Assembly: GCA_963781285.1 (NCBI GenBank)
Contig: CAWAFI010000020.1
Location: 87,884-151,883 of the forward strand
DNA length: 64,000 nt
Direction of reading: 5' to 3'
Source of the DNA: CAIWHR01 sp963781285
Lineage (GTDB): Bacteria > Pseudomonadota > Gammaproteobacteria > Burkholderiales > Casimicrobiaceae
Shown here in pieces: positions 9,003 to 18,104 of the stretch. The notes under the pieces are model-generated. The model was not told where the DNA came from. It was given only the letters and a program-made list of their open reading frames with translations, and ran no database searches. The number at the start of each line of letters is the position of its first letter. The first letter of the stretch is position 1. Made by a program: the position numbers and the translations under genes.

Positions 9003-10885
9003 TCAGGTCAGCGCATCGATCGCGCGGCCCTTGAGCGCGCGCGCGACGCTGCGGTCCATGCGCCGCGCGGCGAACTCGTCGGTCGCCCGATTGAGCGCCG
9101 CGGTCGCGCGCGACGATCGCGCGATGGTCGGCGCCGTCGCGGCAGCGCGCGACTCCGGCGAGCGCCGCGTCGATCGCGGCGCGCTCCGTCGGGCGACGAG
9201 CAGATCGCCGTCCGCCGCCAGCGCATTGCGCGTCGCCGCCACGATCTGGTCGGCCTCGACCTGCGCTTCGGCGAGCGCGCGCGCCGCCATGTCGTCGGCG
9301 GCATGCGCGAACGACTCCTGCAGCATCCGCGCGATCTCGCCGTCGGCAGAGGCCGTACGACGGCTTGACGACGATCGCCGCCTCGACGCCGGACGTCGTC
9401 TCGCGCGCCGACACCGACAGCAGCCCGTCGGCGTCGACCTGGAACGTGACGCGGATGCGCGCCGCACCGGCCGCCATCGGCGGAATGCCGCGCAGCTCGA
9501 AGCGCGCGAGCGAGCGGCAGTCGGCGACCTTCTCGCGCTCGCCCTGCACGACGTGGATCGCGATCGCCGTCTGGCCGTCCTTGAACGTCGTGAATTCCTG
9601 CGCGCGCGTCACGGGAATCGTCGAATTGCGCGGGACGATCTTCTCGGTCAGGCCGCCCATCGTCTCGAGGCCGAGCGACAGCGGGATGACGTCGAGCAGC
9701 AGCCAGTCGTCGCCGGCGCCGCCGGCCGCGCGATTGCCGACGAGCACGTCGGCCTGGATCGCCGCACCGAGCGCCACGACCTGGTCGGGATCGAGGTTGG
9801 TGAGCGGCGGCTGGCCGAAGAACTCGGCGACCGCCTTCTGGATCTGCGGCATCCGCGTCGCGCCACCGACCATGACCACGCCCTTGACGTCGGCGGGCGC
9901 GAGCCCGGCATCGCGCAACGCGCGCTTCACCGGTGCGAGCGTCTTCGCGACGAGGTTCGCCGGTGATCGCGGTGAACGTCTCGGCCGTCGAGCGCGAGAT
10001 CGACCTCGTCGCCGCTTCCGACAGCGTGGCCACGATCGGTGCCGAGCCATGAAGCGTCAGGTTCTCCTTCGCCTCGCGCGCCTTGACCATCAGCAGCCGC
10101 GTGTCCTCCGGCGACGAGCGGCGGCAGGCGCGGCCGCCTCGATCGCCCAGCAATAGACGCGGTGGTCGAAGTCGTCGCCGCCCAGCGCGGAATCGCCGTT
10201 GGTCGCGAGCACCTCGAACACGCCCTTCGACAGGCGCAGGATCGAAATGTCGAACGTGCCGCCGCCGAGGTCGTAGACCGCGTAGGTGCCTTCGGACGCA
10301 TTGTCGAGACCATAGGCGATCGCCGCCGCGGTGGGCTCGTTCAGCAGGCGCAGCACGTTGAGTCCGGCGAGTTTCGCCGCGTCCTTGCGTCGCCTGCCGC
10401 TGCGCGTCGTCGAAATACGCCGGCACCGTGACGACCGCGCCCGCGAGTGCTCCGCCGAGGCTCGTCTCGGCGCGGACTTTCAGCGCGCGCAGGATCTCGG
10501 CCGACACTTCAACCGGGCTCTTCACTCCGGCGCGCGTCACGAGCTTGACCATGCCCGGCTCGTCGACAAAACGGTACGGAAAACGGCGCGCGTCGGTGAG
10601 GTCGGTCAGGCCGCGACCCATCAGCCGCTTCACCGACACGATCGTGTTCTGCGGGTCGCGCGCCTGCATCGCCTGCGCCGCCGGCCCGACGTCGACACGA
10701 TCATCACCGTAGCGGACGATCGAGGGCAGCAGCGGATGCCCGTTCTCATCCGGCAGCACGACGGGAATGCTGTTGCGCACCGTCGCGACCAGCGAATTGG
10801 TGGTGCCGAGGTCGATGCCGACGGCGAGCCTGCGCGCGTGCGGCGCAGGCGACGCGTCGGGCTCGGCGATCTGCAGCAACGCCAT
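9003..10885 (-). CDS. hscA: Hsc66-type chaperone HscA, several frame breaks
   Basis: DnaK-family ATPase that helps transfer Fe-S clusters from IscU. From the ATG at 10885: RRLAVGIDLGTTNSLVATVR (ATPase phosphate-1 motif), VVTVPAYFDDAQRQAT, then after a frame change LLNEPTAAAIAYGLDNASEG and VYDLGGGTFDISILRLSKG, then VKGVVMVGGATRMPQIQKAV and the substrate-binding domain with VIPLSLGLETMGGLTEKIVP. Breaks are visible as one extra base at 10387 (ACG-C-AAG), a two-base equivalent change near 10130, one extra at 9961 (ACC-G-GCG) and one at 9348 (CTC-T-GCC), possibly more in the last third. The corrected length of about 620 residues is normal. Its start overlaps the hscB stop. Confidence 0.87.
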
Positions 10886-11415
10886 CAGTCGAGAACGTCC
10901 GCGTGCATGTCGGCGATATCCGCGGCGAGCTTCGCCAGGAACCGGAATCTGCGCACGGGCGCCCGCGCCGCGTCCCACGCGCCTTCGGCATCGAGCATCG
11001 CGGCGATGCGCTGTTCGACCGCGGCCGCGTCCGCGCGCACCTCGGCGAGCAGCGCGGCAAGTCCATGCGCGTCGCGCGCGGCCAGCGCCAGCGCCGCCGC
11101 TTCGCGACGCTCGAGTTGGCGTTCGAGGAAGTCGACCGGCAGCGCGGTCTCGCTCTCGGCGAAGGCATCGACGCCGTGCAGCGACAGCAGGTATTGCGCT
11201 CTGGCGACCGGGTCCTTGAGCGCGCGATACGCTTCGTTCACGCGTGCCGAGGACTGGAGCGCCCGCCGTTGCTCGGCCTCGCCGGCTCCGACGTGGCGGT
11301 CCGGGTGAACTTCGCTCTGCAGCGTGCGGTAGGCGTGATCGAGCGCCGCGGCGTCGAAGCGGTAGCGCGCCGGCAGTCCGAACAGCTCGAAGTGGTTGCG
11401 CGAAAAATCGATCAT
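10885..11415 (-). CDS. hscB: Co-chaperone HscB (J-domain protein)
   Basis: 176 residues from the ATG at 11415. The N-terminal J domain (about 1-75) reads MIDFSRNHFELFGLPARYRF and carries HPD in VHPDRHVGAGEAEQRRA, the motif that stimulates the HscA ATPase. The C-terminal helical domain that holds IscU follows, including AQYLLSLHGVDAFAESETAL. An in-frame extension to 11523 exists but covers intergenic DNA. The stop codon overlaps the hscA start, which fits tight coupling of co-chaperone and chaperone. The gene is intact. Confidence 0.92.
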   Translation of the reverse strand: MIDFSRNHFELFGLPARYRFDAAALDHAYRTLQSEVHPDRHVGAGEAEQRRALQSSARVNEAYRALKDPVARAQYLLSLHGVDAFAESETALPVDFLERQLERREAAALALAARDAHGLAALLAEVRADAAAVEQRIAAMLDAEGAWDAARAPVRRFRFLAKLAADIADMHADVLD

Positions 11416-11527
11416 CGGAGGTCCCCCTCTTCTTGCCGGAGAGGGTGGTAATGATGGGCGGGATCGACCCCGCGTTTCTCGCCCACCCTCGCGCAGGACG
11501 GAACAGGAGAGAAGTAGGGGCAACGCT

Positions 11528-11851
11528 TCAGACGTTGAAGCTTTCTCCGCACCCGCACGCGTCCTTGACGTTCGGGTTGTTGAACTTGAATCCCTCGTTC
11601 AGGCCCTCACGCGCGAAATCGAGCTCCATCCCGTCGATGTAGGGCAGGCTCTTGGGGTCGACGACGACCGTGACGCCGTGGCTCTCGAATCGCAGGTCCT
11701 CCGGGCGGATTTCGTCGGCGTATTCAAGCTTGTAGGCGAGCCCCGAGCAGCCCGACGTGCGTACGCCGAGCCGCAGGCCGACGCCCTTACCGCGCCGGGT
11801 GAGGTTCTTCGCGACATGCTGCGCCGCGGTCTCGGTCAACGTGATCGTCAT
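11528..11851 (-). CDS. iscA: Iron-sulfur assembly protein IscA
   Basis: 107-residue A-type carrier. The three conserved cysteines are present: one in GVRTSGCSGLAYKLEYAD and two in the terminal DACGCGESFNV. The start MTITLTETAAQHVAKNL is typical, and the ATG at 11851 lies 35 bases after the iscU stop. The gap to hscB (11416-11527) is longer than others in the operon and holds no recognised gene; it contains a few short GC-rich repeats only. Confidence 0.93.
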   Translation of the reverse strand: MTITLTETAAQHVAKNLTRRGKGVGLRLGVRTSGCSGLAYKLEYADEIRPEDLRFESHGVTVVVDPKSLPYIDGMELDFAREGLNEGFKFNNPNVKDACGCGESFNV

Positions 11852-11886
11852 GATGCGCCGCTGCGTCCCTTGTCTCGACGACCTGT

Positions 11887-12333
11887 TCAGTCCGCCGCGC
11901 GCTGCTGCGGCACCGGCGCACAGGCGTCGGCTTGCGCGCCGCCGGCCTCGCCGCTCACGTGCTTGGTCCGATAGTCCGCGACCGCTGCCTTGATCGCATC
12001 CTCGGCGAGGATCGAGCAGTGGATCTTCACCGGCGGCAGCGCCAGTTCCTCGGCGATCTGCGTGTTGCGGATCGACATCGCTTCGTCGAGCGTCTTGCCC
12101 TTCACCCATTCGGTGACGAGCGACGACGACGCGATCGCCGAGCCGCAGCCGTAGGTCTTGAACTTCGCGTCCTCGATCCGACCGTCCGCGCCGACGCGGA
12201 TCTGCAGCTTCATCACGTCGCCGCATGCGGGCGCGCCGACCATGCCCGTACCCACGCCCTCGGCGTCCTTCGCGAACGAGCCGACGTTGCGCGGATTCTC
12301 GTAGTGATCGAGTACCTTGTTGCTGTATGCCAT
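11887..12333 (-). CDS. iscU: Iron-sulfur cluster scaffold IscU with C-terminal extension
   Basis: 148 residues; scaffold on which [2Fe-2S] clusters are built before transfer by HscAB. Ligands are the Cys in VGAPACGDVMKLQI (followed by the stabilising Asp), the Cys in FKTYGCGSAIASSSLVTEW and the Cys in LPPVKIHCSILAEDAIKAA, where LPPVK is the HscA recognition motif. The usual protein ends about residue 128. Here some 20 extra residues rich in Ala, Gly and Pro, with one more Cys, follow DYRTKHVSG. The stop is clean and the next gene starts normally, so the tail may be real. The gene follows iscS by 24 bases. Confidence 0.94.
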   Translation of the reverse strand: MAYSNKVLDHYENPRNVGSFAKDAEGVGTGMVGAPACGDVMKLQIRVGADGRIEDAKFKTYGCGSAIASSSLVTEWVKGKTLDEAMSIRNTQIAEELALPPVKIHCSILAEDAIKAAVADYRTKHVSGEAGGAQADACAPVPQQRAAD

Positions 12334-12357
12334 TTCCTTCTCCTCGGTGCTTCGCGT

Positions 12358-13566
12358 TTAGTGCGCCGCCCACACGACGGTATTGAGGTCCACGCCCTCT
12401 TTGTACATTTCCCACAGCGGTGACAGTTCCCGCAGCTTGGCGATCTTGCCCTTGATGAGCTCGATCGTGTAATCGATTTCCTCCTCCGTCGTGAACCGAC
12501 CGATGGTGAACCGGATCGAGCTGTGCGCGAGCTCGTCGCTGCGCCCCAGCGCGCGCAGCACGTACGACGGCTCCAGCGAGGCCGACGTGCACGCCGATCC
12601 CGACGACACCGCGACATCCTTGATTCCCATGATCAGGCTCTCGCCCTCGACGAAGTTGAAGCTGACGTTGAGGTTGTGCGGAACGCGCCGCTCCATGTCG
12701 CCGTTGAGGTAGACCTCCTCGATCTCCGAAAGCCCTTGCCACAGCTTGTCGCGCAGCATCCGGATCCGTTCGCCTTCGGTCGCCATTTCGTGCTTCGCCA
12801 GCCGAAACGCCTCGCCCATTCCCACGATCTGGTGCGTCGGCAACGTGCCCGAGCGCATCCCGCGCTCGTGGCCCCCGCCGTGCATCTGGGCCTCGATGCG
12901 CACGCGTGGCTTCCTCCGCACGAACAGCGCGCCCACGCCCTTCGGCCCGTAGGTCTTGTGCGCCGAGAACGACATCAGATCCACCTTCAGCGTCGCGAGG
13001 TCGAGCGGCATCTTGCCGGTCGCCTGCGCCGCGTCGACGTGGAAGATGATTCCGCGCTTGCGGCAAACTTCGCCGATCGCCGCGATGTCCTGGATCACGC
13101 CGATCTCGTTGTTGACCGCCATCACCGAGACGACAATCGTATCCGGCCGCAGCGCGGCCTCGAATTGCGCCAGATCAACAAGCCCGTTCGGCAGAACGTC
13201 GAGGTAGGTGACCTCGAAGCCCTCGCGCTCCAACTCGCGCATCGTGTCGAGCGTCGCCTTGTGCTCCGTCATGACGGTGACGAGATGCTTGCCCTTGTCC
13301 CGATAGAAGTGGGCGGCGCCCTTCAACGCGAGATTGATCGACTCGGTCGCGCCGGACGTCCAGACGAGCTCCTTCGGATCACAGTTGACGAGCGCCGCCA
13401 CGTGCTCGCGCGCCTCCTCCACTGCCTTCTCCGCTTCCCAGCCGAAAGCGTGCGAGCGCGACGCCGGGTTGCCGAATTGACCGGTCAGGTACGGAATCAT
13501 CTTCTGGGCGACGCGCGGATCGACGGGCGTCGTCGCCGAGTAATCGAGGTAGATCGGCAGCTTCAT
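12358..13566 (-). CDS. iscS: Cysteine desulfurase IscS
   Basis: 402-residue PLP enzyme that takes sulfur from cysteine for Fe-S clusters and tRNA thiolation. It opens MKLPIYLDYSATTPVDPRVA. FHVDAAQATGKMPLDLATLK holds the cofactor Asp, MSFSAHKTYGPKGVGALFVR holds the PLP lysine, and SGSACTSASLEPSYVLRAL contains the mobile-loop catalytic Cys. The C-terminus ELSPLWEMYKEGVDLNTV is that of group I IscS, which binds IscU. It is intact and lies 33 bases after iscR. Confidence 0.96.
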   Translation of the reverse strand: MKLPIYLDYSATTPVDPRVAQKMIPYLTGQFGNPASRSHAFGWEAEKAVEEAREHVAALVNCDPKELVWTSGATESINLALKGAAHFYRDKGKHLVTVMTEHKATLDTMRELEREGFEVTYLDVLPNGLVDLAQFEAALRPDTIVVSVMAVNNEIGVIQDIAAIGEVCRKRGIIFHVDAAQATGKMPLDLATLKVDLMSFSAHKTYGPKGVGALFVRRKPRVRIEAQMHGGGHERGMRSGTLPTHQIVGMGEAFRLAKHEMATEGERIRMLRDKLWQGLSEIEEVYLNGDMERRVPHNLNVSFNFVEGESLIMGIKDVAVSSGSACTSASLEPSYVLRALGRSDELAHSSIRFTIGRFTTEEEIDYTIELIKGKIAKLRELSPLWEMYKEGVDLNTVVWAAH

Positions 13567-13599
13567 TTCAAGGTTTCCGTCGGCAGGTTCGCAGCGGCG

Positions 13600-14091
13600 T
13601 CAGACGATCGTCGCTGTTTCCGGCGTGCGGGGAGCGGCTGACCCCGGGGCTTGCCGATGGTCGTGCACGACGGCAACGTCCGATTTGTCCTGCTGGGCGA
13701 CGAGCTGCGCCAGCGAGACCGAGCGCAGGAACACGAAGATGTGGGCGTTGAGATTTGCCCACAACTCATGGGTCATGCAGCGCTGGCCGTCGTCCTGGCA
13801 ACTCTCGCGGCCGCCGCATCGCGTCGCATCGATCGGCTCGTCGACGGCGACGATCACGTCCGCCACCGACACGGCATCAGCGGGGCGTGCCAAGTGATAC
13901 CCCCCGCCCGGACCGCGCACGCTCTCGACCAGCCCGGCGCGGCGCAGCTTGCCGAACAGCTGCTCGAGATAGGACAACGAAATCTTCTGCCGTTCCGACA
14001 CGCCGGCGAGCGTGACGGGACCCTTCGTGCCGTGCAATGCCACGTCGATCATGGCGGTGACGGCGAAACGTCCTTTGGTGGTGAGGCGCAT
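13600..14091 (-). CDS. iscR: Fe-S cluster regulator IscR (Rrf2 family)
   Basis: 163 residues. Winged-helix DNA-binding domain MRLTTKGRFAVTAMIDVALH through LSYLEQLFGKLRRAGLVESV and GPGGGYHLAR. The three cluster cysteines lie in RCGGRESCQDDGQRC, with the neighbouring His in MTHELW, as in IscR rather than other Rrf2 proteins. With a cluster bound it represses the isc operon. The frame is open upstream to 14202, but the ATG at 14091 gives the conserved N-terminus, and the upstream part contains the promoter. It is first gene of the isc operon. Confidence 0.95.
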   Translation of the reverse strand: MRLTTKGRFAVTAMIDVALHGTKGPVTLAGVSERQKISLSYLEQLFGKLRRAGLVESVRGPGGGYHLARPADAVSVADVIVAVDEPIDATRCGGRESCQDDGQRCMTHELWANLNAHIFVFLRSVSLAQLVAQQDKSDVAVVHDHRQAPGSAAPRTPETATIV

Positions 14092-14173
14092 ATAGGTCAC
14101 CTGTATCGGTTGGAGTTCCGGTTCACGCGCCACCCGGTATCGGCGATGCCAAGTGGATCCGGCACTCATGCAG

Positions 14174-14202
14174 ATTGTAATATTCCCGAGTACTTTAGTC
14201 AA
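14174..14202 (-). promoter_or_regulatory. Sigma70-type promoter of the isc operon
   Basis: On the minus strand TTGACT (14202-14197) and TACAAT (14179-14174) are separated by exactly 17 bases, each close to the consensus, in an AT-rich patch. Transcription would start about 75 bases upstream of the iscR ATG at 14091. It overlaps the IscR-type site listed separately. Confidence 0.75.
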
Positions 14203-14206
14203 CTAA
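14182..14206 (-). promoter_or_regulatory. Type 1-like IscR binding site
   Basis: The 25 bases 14206-14182 on the minus strand agree at about 21 positions with the E. coli type 1 IscR consensus ATASYYGACTRWWWYAGTCRRSTAT as I know it. The core TTGACTAAAGTACTCGGGAA is clear. It covers the -35 box and most of the spacer, so bound IscR would block the polymerase, fitting autorepression. Match and overlap are seen; binding is inferred. Confidence 0.7.
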
Positions 14207-14219
14207 AAGCCTGACTAGT

Positions 14220-14975
14220 TCACTCGATCATTTGATTCAGCCGCTTCGGGTCGAACCCCTCGGCGGTCGCCCGCGCGTCGCCGCACTCGACCCCCTCGTG
14301 CTGCAGGTGAGCGATCAGCCGCTCGAGCCGGGCATCGCTTTCGGCAGCATGGTCAATCAGCCGGTGGATCGCCTGAACCATGGGATCGTTCATGTCGGCG
14401 CTGATGGCGTAGGCCGAAAAGCCCATGCGCGTGGCCTGGCTTTCGCGCCGTTGGGCGTCTTCGTCCAACAGGATCCGGGCAGGAATCCCGACCGCGGTCG
14501 CACCTGCTGGAACGTCGCGCACTACGACGGCATTGGACCCGATCTTGGCCCCATCTCCCACTAAAATAGGTCCCAGTACCTTGGCGCCGGCGCCGATGAC
14601 CACACCCCTGCCAAGCGTCGGGTGGCGTTTGGTGCGCTCCCATTTGACGCCCCCGAGCGTGACCCCGTGGTACAGCGTGCAGTCATCGCCGATCTCGGCG
14701 GTTTCCCCGATTACCACCCCCATGCCATGGTCGATGAAGACGCGGCGGCCGATGGTGGCCCCCGGGTGAATCTCGATGCCGGTGAACAACCGGCCCCAGT
14801 GCGAAAGCCACCGGGCAAGCCAGCGCCATCCTCGGCGCCAGAGCCGGCTTGAAACCGCCCGATGCCACACGAGCGCGTGCAATCCCGGGTAGCAGGTCAG
14901 GACTTCCCACCGGGTCCTCGCCGCGGGATCCCGGTCGAAGACGACGGCGATGTCTTCACGCAGACGGGCGAACAT
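14220..14975 (-). CDS. cysE: Serine O-acetyltransferase CysE
   Basis: 251 residues; makes O-acetylserine, the first step of cysteine synthesis. The N-terminal helical part opens MFARLREDIAVVFDRDPAAR and is followed by a left-handed beta-helix of hexapeptide repeats: GIEIHPGATIGRRVFIDHGM, VVIGETAEIGDDCTLYHGVT, LGRGVVIGAGAKVLGPILVG. The catalytic Asp/His pair is in IDHGMG and YHGVTLGG. The ATG at 14975 is preferred over an in-frame start at 15011 because it opens the conserved sequence. It lies just upstream of iscR on the same strand, and its product feeds cysteine to IscS. Confidence 0.93.
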   Translation of the reverse strand: MFARLREDIAVVFDRDPAARTRWEVLTCYPGLHALVWHRAVSSRLWRRGWRWLARWLSHWGRLFTGIEIHPGATIGRRVFIDHGMGVVIGETAEIGDDCTLYHGVTLGGVKWERTKRHPTLGRGVVIGAGAKVLGPILVGDGAKIGSNAVVVRDVPAGATAVGIPARILLDEDAQRRESQATRMGFSAYAISADMNDPMVQAIHRLIDHAAESDARLERLIAHLQHEGVECGDARATAEGFDPKRLNQMIE

Positions 14976-15143
14976 GGCGCCAATTTTCGCATTTCCGACT
15001 TTCATGCTCAACTATTGGGGCGCGGAAATCGTTGATCAAGCGCAATCCGGATTGCTTCGGCCGGGGTCGCATGGCTAATATCGTCCCGTTTATCCCATAA
15101 TCGCGCCGCTGCCATGGCTGTCGGCCCGCCCCCCGGAGGAATC

Positions 15144-16178
15144 ATGTCCCGCATCGTGAAGCCCGCCTTGTTGGCGTTCGCCGCCTTCGTTTCCTTGCCC
15201 GCGGTGGCGCAGGAAATCACGCTGAAGGTTCACCACTTCTGGCCGCCCGGCGCGATGCCGCCATCGACGTTGCTCGTGCCGTGGTGCGACAAGATCGCCA
15301 AGGATTCGAGTAACCGATTGAAGTGCCAGATCTACCCTGCGATGCAGCTGGGCGGCACGCCGCCGCAGCTGATCGACCAAGTCAAGGATGGCGTCGCCGA
15401 CATCGTCTTCACATTGCCCGGTTACACCGCCGGCCGCTTCCCCATGATGGAGGTATTCGAGCTGCCGTTCATGTCGTCGTCCGCCGAGGCAACGAGCCAG
15501 GCAGCGTGGGACTACTACACGCAATACGCCCACAAGGAGTTCCCCGGCATCAAGGCCCTTGCCGTCAACGTGCACGACAACGGCTACGTGCATACGACCA
15601 GCAAGCAGGTCAAGACGATGGCCGACTTCAAGGGGCTGAAGATGCGCGCGCCGACGCGGCAGACCAACAAGATGCTCGGCGCGCTCGGAGCGACGCCTGT
15701 CGCGATGCCCCTGCCTGCGCTCGCCGACGCTTTGTCGAAGGGTGTCGTCGACGGCTACCTGCTGCCATGGGAAGTGATTCCGTCGATCAAGGCGCACGAG
15801 CTGACCAAGTACGAAAGTGAAACCGATCCGAAATCGCGTGCGCTGTACACGGCCGTGTTCGTCCTCGCGATGAACCAGGCGAAGTACGACAGCCTGCCGC
15901 CCGACCTGAAGAAGGTCATCGACGACAACTCGGGCGCCCCGCTGTCGCGCGCATTCGGCAAGGGCTGGGATGCGTCGGCGCCGCCGGCGCGCAAGTTCGC
16001 CGTCGATCGCGGCAATACGTTCTACGTGATTCCCGCCTCGGAGCTCGAGAACTGGCAGAAGGCCACGGCCAACCTGCCCGACGAGTGGATCAAGGACGTT
16101 TCGGCCAAGGGTAGCGACGGCAAGGCGCTGCTCGCTGCGGCGCAGGACCTGATCAAGAAGTACGAAAGCGCGAAGTAG
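15144..16178 (+). CDS. dctP: TRAP transporter substrate-binding protein (DctP family)
   Basis: 344 residues, periplasmic. A signal peptide (about 1-22, ending AVAQ) is preceded by a strong GGAGGA box; an upstream in-frame start at 15114 is less likely. Family features are ITLKVHHFWPPGAMPPSTLL at the mature N-terminus, GVADIVFTLPGYTAGRFPMM, and LKMRAPTRQTNKMLGALGAT, in which the Arg normally pairs with the carboxylate of the ligand, followed by ALSKGVVDGYLLPWE. The ligand is probably an organic acid but cannot be named. It is followed by the two membrane subunits. Confidence 0.9.
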   Translation: MSRIVKPALLAFAAFVSLPAVAQEITLKVHHFWPPGAMPPSTLLVPWCDKIAKDSSNRLKCQIYPAMQLGGTPPQLIDQVKDGVADIVFTLPGYTAGRFPMMEVFELPFMSSSAEATSQAAWDYYTQYAHKEFPGIKALAVNVHDNGYVHTTSKQVKTMADFKGLKMRAPTRQTNKMLGALGATPVAMPLPALADALSKGVVDGYLLPWEVIPSIKAHELTKYESETDPKSRALYTAVFVLAMNQAKYDSLPPDLKKVIDDNSGAPLSRAFGKGWDASAPPARKFAVDRGNTFYVIPASELENWQKATANLPDEWIKDVSAKGSDGKALLAAAQDLIKKYESAK

Positions 16179-16224
16179 TCGTAGCGCGCGGGATCGTGTT
16201 GCGCCGGGCACCCCGCGCTGTCCC

Positions 16225-16755
16225 GTGATCGATCAAGCAGAACCTGCGCGGCCGCGGTACTTGCCAAACCGCGGCCGGGTCGGCAGCGCGCTCGACAACG
16301 CCAGCATCGCACTCGCACTGGTAGCGGGGCTGGTGCTCGTGTCCATCGCGCTGATGTCCGCCGTCAGCATCGTGAGCCGCGCGCTGTTCAGCCTGCCGAT
16401 CCAGGGCGACTATGAGCTGGTCCAGCAGGGCTGCGCGATCTTCGTCGCGTGCTGCCTGCCGATCGCGCAGATCCGCTACGCGAACATCATCGTCGACTTC
16501 TTCACGACGCGCGCTTCAAAGCGTACGCAGACGCGGCTCGACGCGCTCGGCGCGCTGGTAGTAGCCGTGGTCATGACGCTCGTCGCGTGGCGCGCGGGGG
16601 TCGGACTCGTCCACATGTACAGCTCGGGCCAGACATCGACCATTCTCGGCATTCCTACCTGGTATACGTACGCGGCGATGATGCCGGGACTCGCGTTGGG
16701 CGCGGTCGTCGGTTTTTATTGTGCGGTCGAGAAGTGGGCAGAGAGCCTTAGATGA
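16225..16755 (+). CDS. dctQ: TRAP transporter small permease (DctQ family)
   Basis: 176 residues from a GTG start, with four hydrophobic segments (about 28-50, 65-85, 105-125 and 145-168), as expected for the DctQ subunit that joins the binding protein and the large permease. QIRYANIIVDFFTTRASKRT after the second segment resembles the conserved cytoplasmic loop. Its stop overlaps the start of the large permease by four bases (ATGA), showing tight coupling. Confidence 0.88.
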   Translation: MIDQAEPARPRYLPNRGRVGSALDNASIALALVAGLVLVSIALMSAVSIVSRALFSLPIQGDYELVQQGCAIFVACCLPIAQIRYANIIVDFFTTRASKRTQTRLDALGALVVAVVMTLVAWRAGVGLVHMYSSGQTSTILGIPTWYTYAAMMPGLALGAVVGFYCAVEKWAESLR

Positions 16756-18074
16756 CTGGCCTCGCCACCGGACTGACGATGTTCGGGGCGATGATCGCGC
16801 TGATGGCGGTCCGCGTGCCGATCGCCATGGCGATGTTCGTCCCCGGCGCCGCGGGTTACCTGCTGCTGGCCGGCGACAACGCGCTACTGAGCCATCTCAA
16901 GGGCGCCGCGTATGCCCGGTTCTCGGTGTACGAGCTGTCGGTGATTCCGTTGTTCCTGCTGACCGGCCAGTTCGCAACCCACGGCGGCTTGAGTCGTTCG
17001 CTGTTCCGGCTCGCGAGCGCGCTGGTCGGACACTTTCGCGGCGGGCTCGCGATGGCCGCCGTGCTCGCCTGCGCCGCTTTTGGGGCGATTTGCGGCTCGT
17101 CCGTCGCCACCGCGGCGACCGTCACCCACGTTGCGCTTCCGGAAATGCGACGCTGGCACTATTCCGATCGCTTGGCCACCGCGACACTTGCCGTCGGCGG
17201 CACGATGGGGATCCAGGTTCCGCCGTCGGTCATCCTCATCATCTACGCCATCATGACCGAGCAGAACATCGCCAAGCTGTTCGCAGCGTCGTTGCTGCCG
17301 GCGCTGATCGCGCTGTGCTTCTACGTCATCACGATTGCGATCTACGTGCGCCGACACCCCAAGGAAGGGCCGGCGCAGCCGCGGCATTCGACGCGCGAGA
17401 TCGGCGAGACCGTGAGGGACGTGTGGCCGGTGGCTGCGATCTTCATCACGGTGTTCGGCGGGATCTACGGCGGCATTTTTACACCGACGGAAGGCGCGGC
17501 GATTGGCGCGACGCTCACGTTCGTGCTCGGTATCGTCAAGCGCGAGCTCACCGCGGCGGGGGTCCGGGCGTCGTTTGTCGGCGCGGCGCAGACCGCCGGC
17601 ATGATCTTCATGTTGTTCCTGGGCGCTGACATGCTCAATTCAGCGCTGGCGCTATCGCAGATGCCGGCGCAACTGGCCACCACGGTGGCCGGTGTGGGCA
17701 TCGCACCGTTGTGGATCGTCGGCGCCATCCTGCTCATGTACATCGGGCTGGGCGCAGTCATGGACGAACTGTCGATGATCTTGCTGACGATCCCGGTGCT
17801 GTTTCCGGCGGTGATGGCACTCAACCTCTTCGGCCTCAACCCAACCGACAAGGCTCTCTGGTTCGGCATCCTCGTGCTGGGCGTCGTGCAGATCGGCCTG
17901 GTCGCCCCGCCCGTGGGGCTCAACGTGTACGTTGTCAACGGCATGGCGCGAGACGTGCCGATGGCGGAGACCTATCGCGGCGTTCTGCCATTCCTCGTCG
18001 CCGACGTCATCCGCGTTACGCTGTTACTGTTGTTCCCCGCGCTGTCGCTCTATTTGGTCGGGGTCCTTACTTAG
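16752..18074 (+). CDS. dctM: TRAP transporter large permease (DctM family)
   Basis: 440 residues with about twelve hydrophobic segments, secondary transporter driven by ion gradients. Recognisable stretches are LSVIPLFLLTGQFATHGGLS, CAAFGAICGSSVATAATVTH, MGIQVPPSVILIIYAIMTEQ, GGIFTPTEGAAIGATLTFVL and GLVAPPVGLNVYVVNGMARD, all standard for DctM. It completes a dctPQM operon on the plus strand, convergent with the DUF3667 gene. Confidence 0.92.
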   Translation: MTGLATGLTMFGAMIALMAVRVPIAMAMFVPGAAGYLLLAGDNALLSHLKGAAYARFSVYELSVIPLFLLTGQFATHGGLSRSLFRLASALVGHFRGGLAMAAVLACAAFGAICGSSVATAATVTHVALPEMRRWHYSDRLATATLAVGGTMGIQVPPSVILIIYAIMTEQNIAKLFAASLLPALIALCFYVITIAIYVRRHPKEGPAQPRHSTREIGETVRDVWPVAAIFITVFGGIYGGIFTPTEGAAIGATLTFVLGIVKRELTAAGVRASFVGAAQTAGMIFMLFLGADMLNSALALSQMPAQLATTVAGVGIAPLWIVGAILLMYIGLGAVMDELSMILLTIPVLFPAVMALNLFGLNPTDKALWFGILVLGVVQIGLVAPPVGLNVYVVNGMARDVPMAETYRGVLPFLVADVIRVTLLLLFPALSLYLVGVLT

Positions 18075-18104
18075 GGAACGCGCGAGGCGCGGCAGCGAAA
18101 TGGC

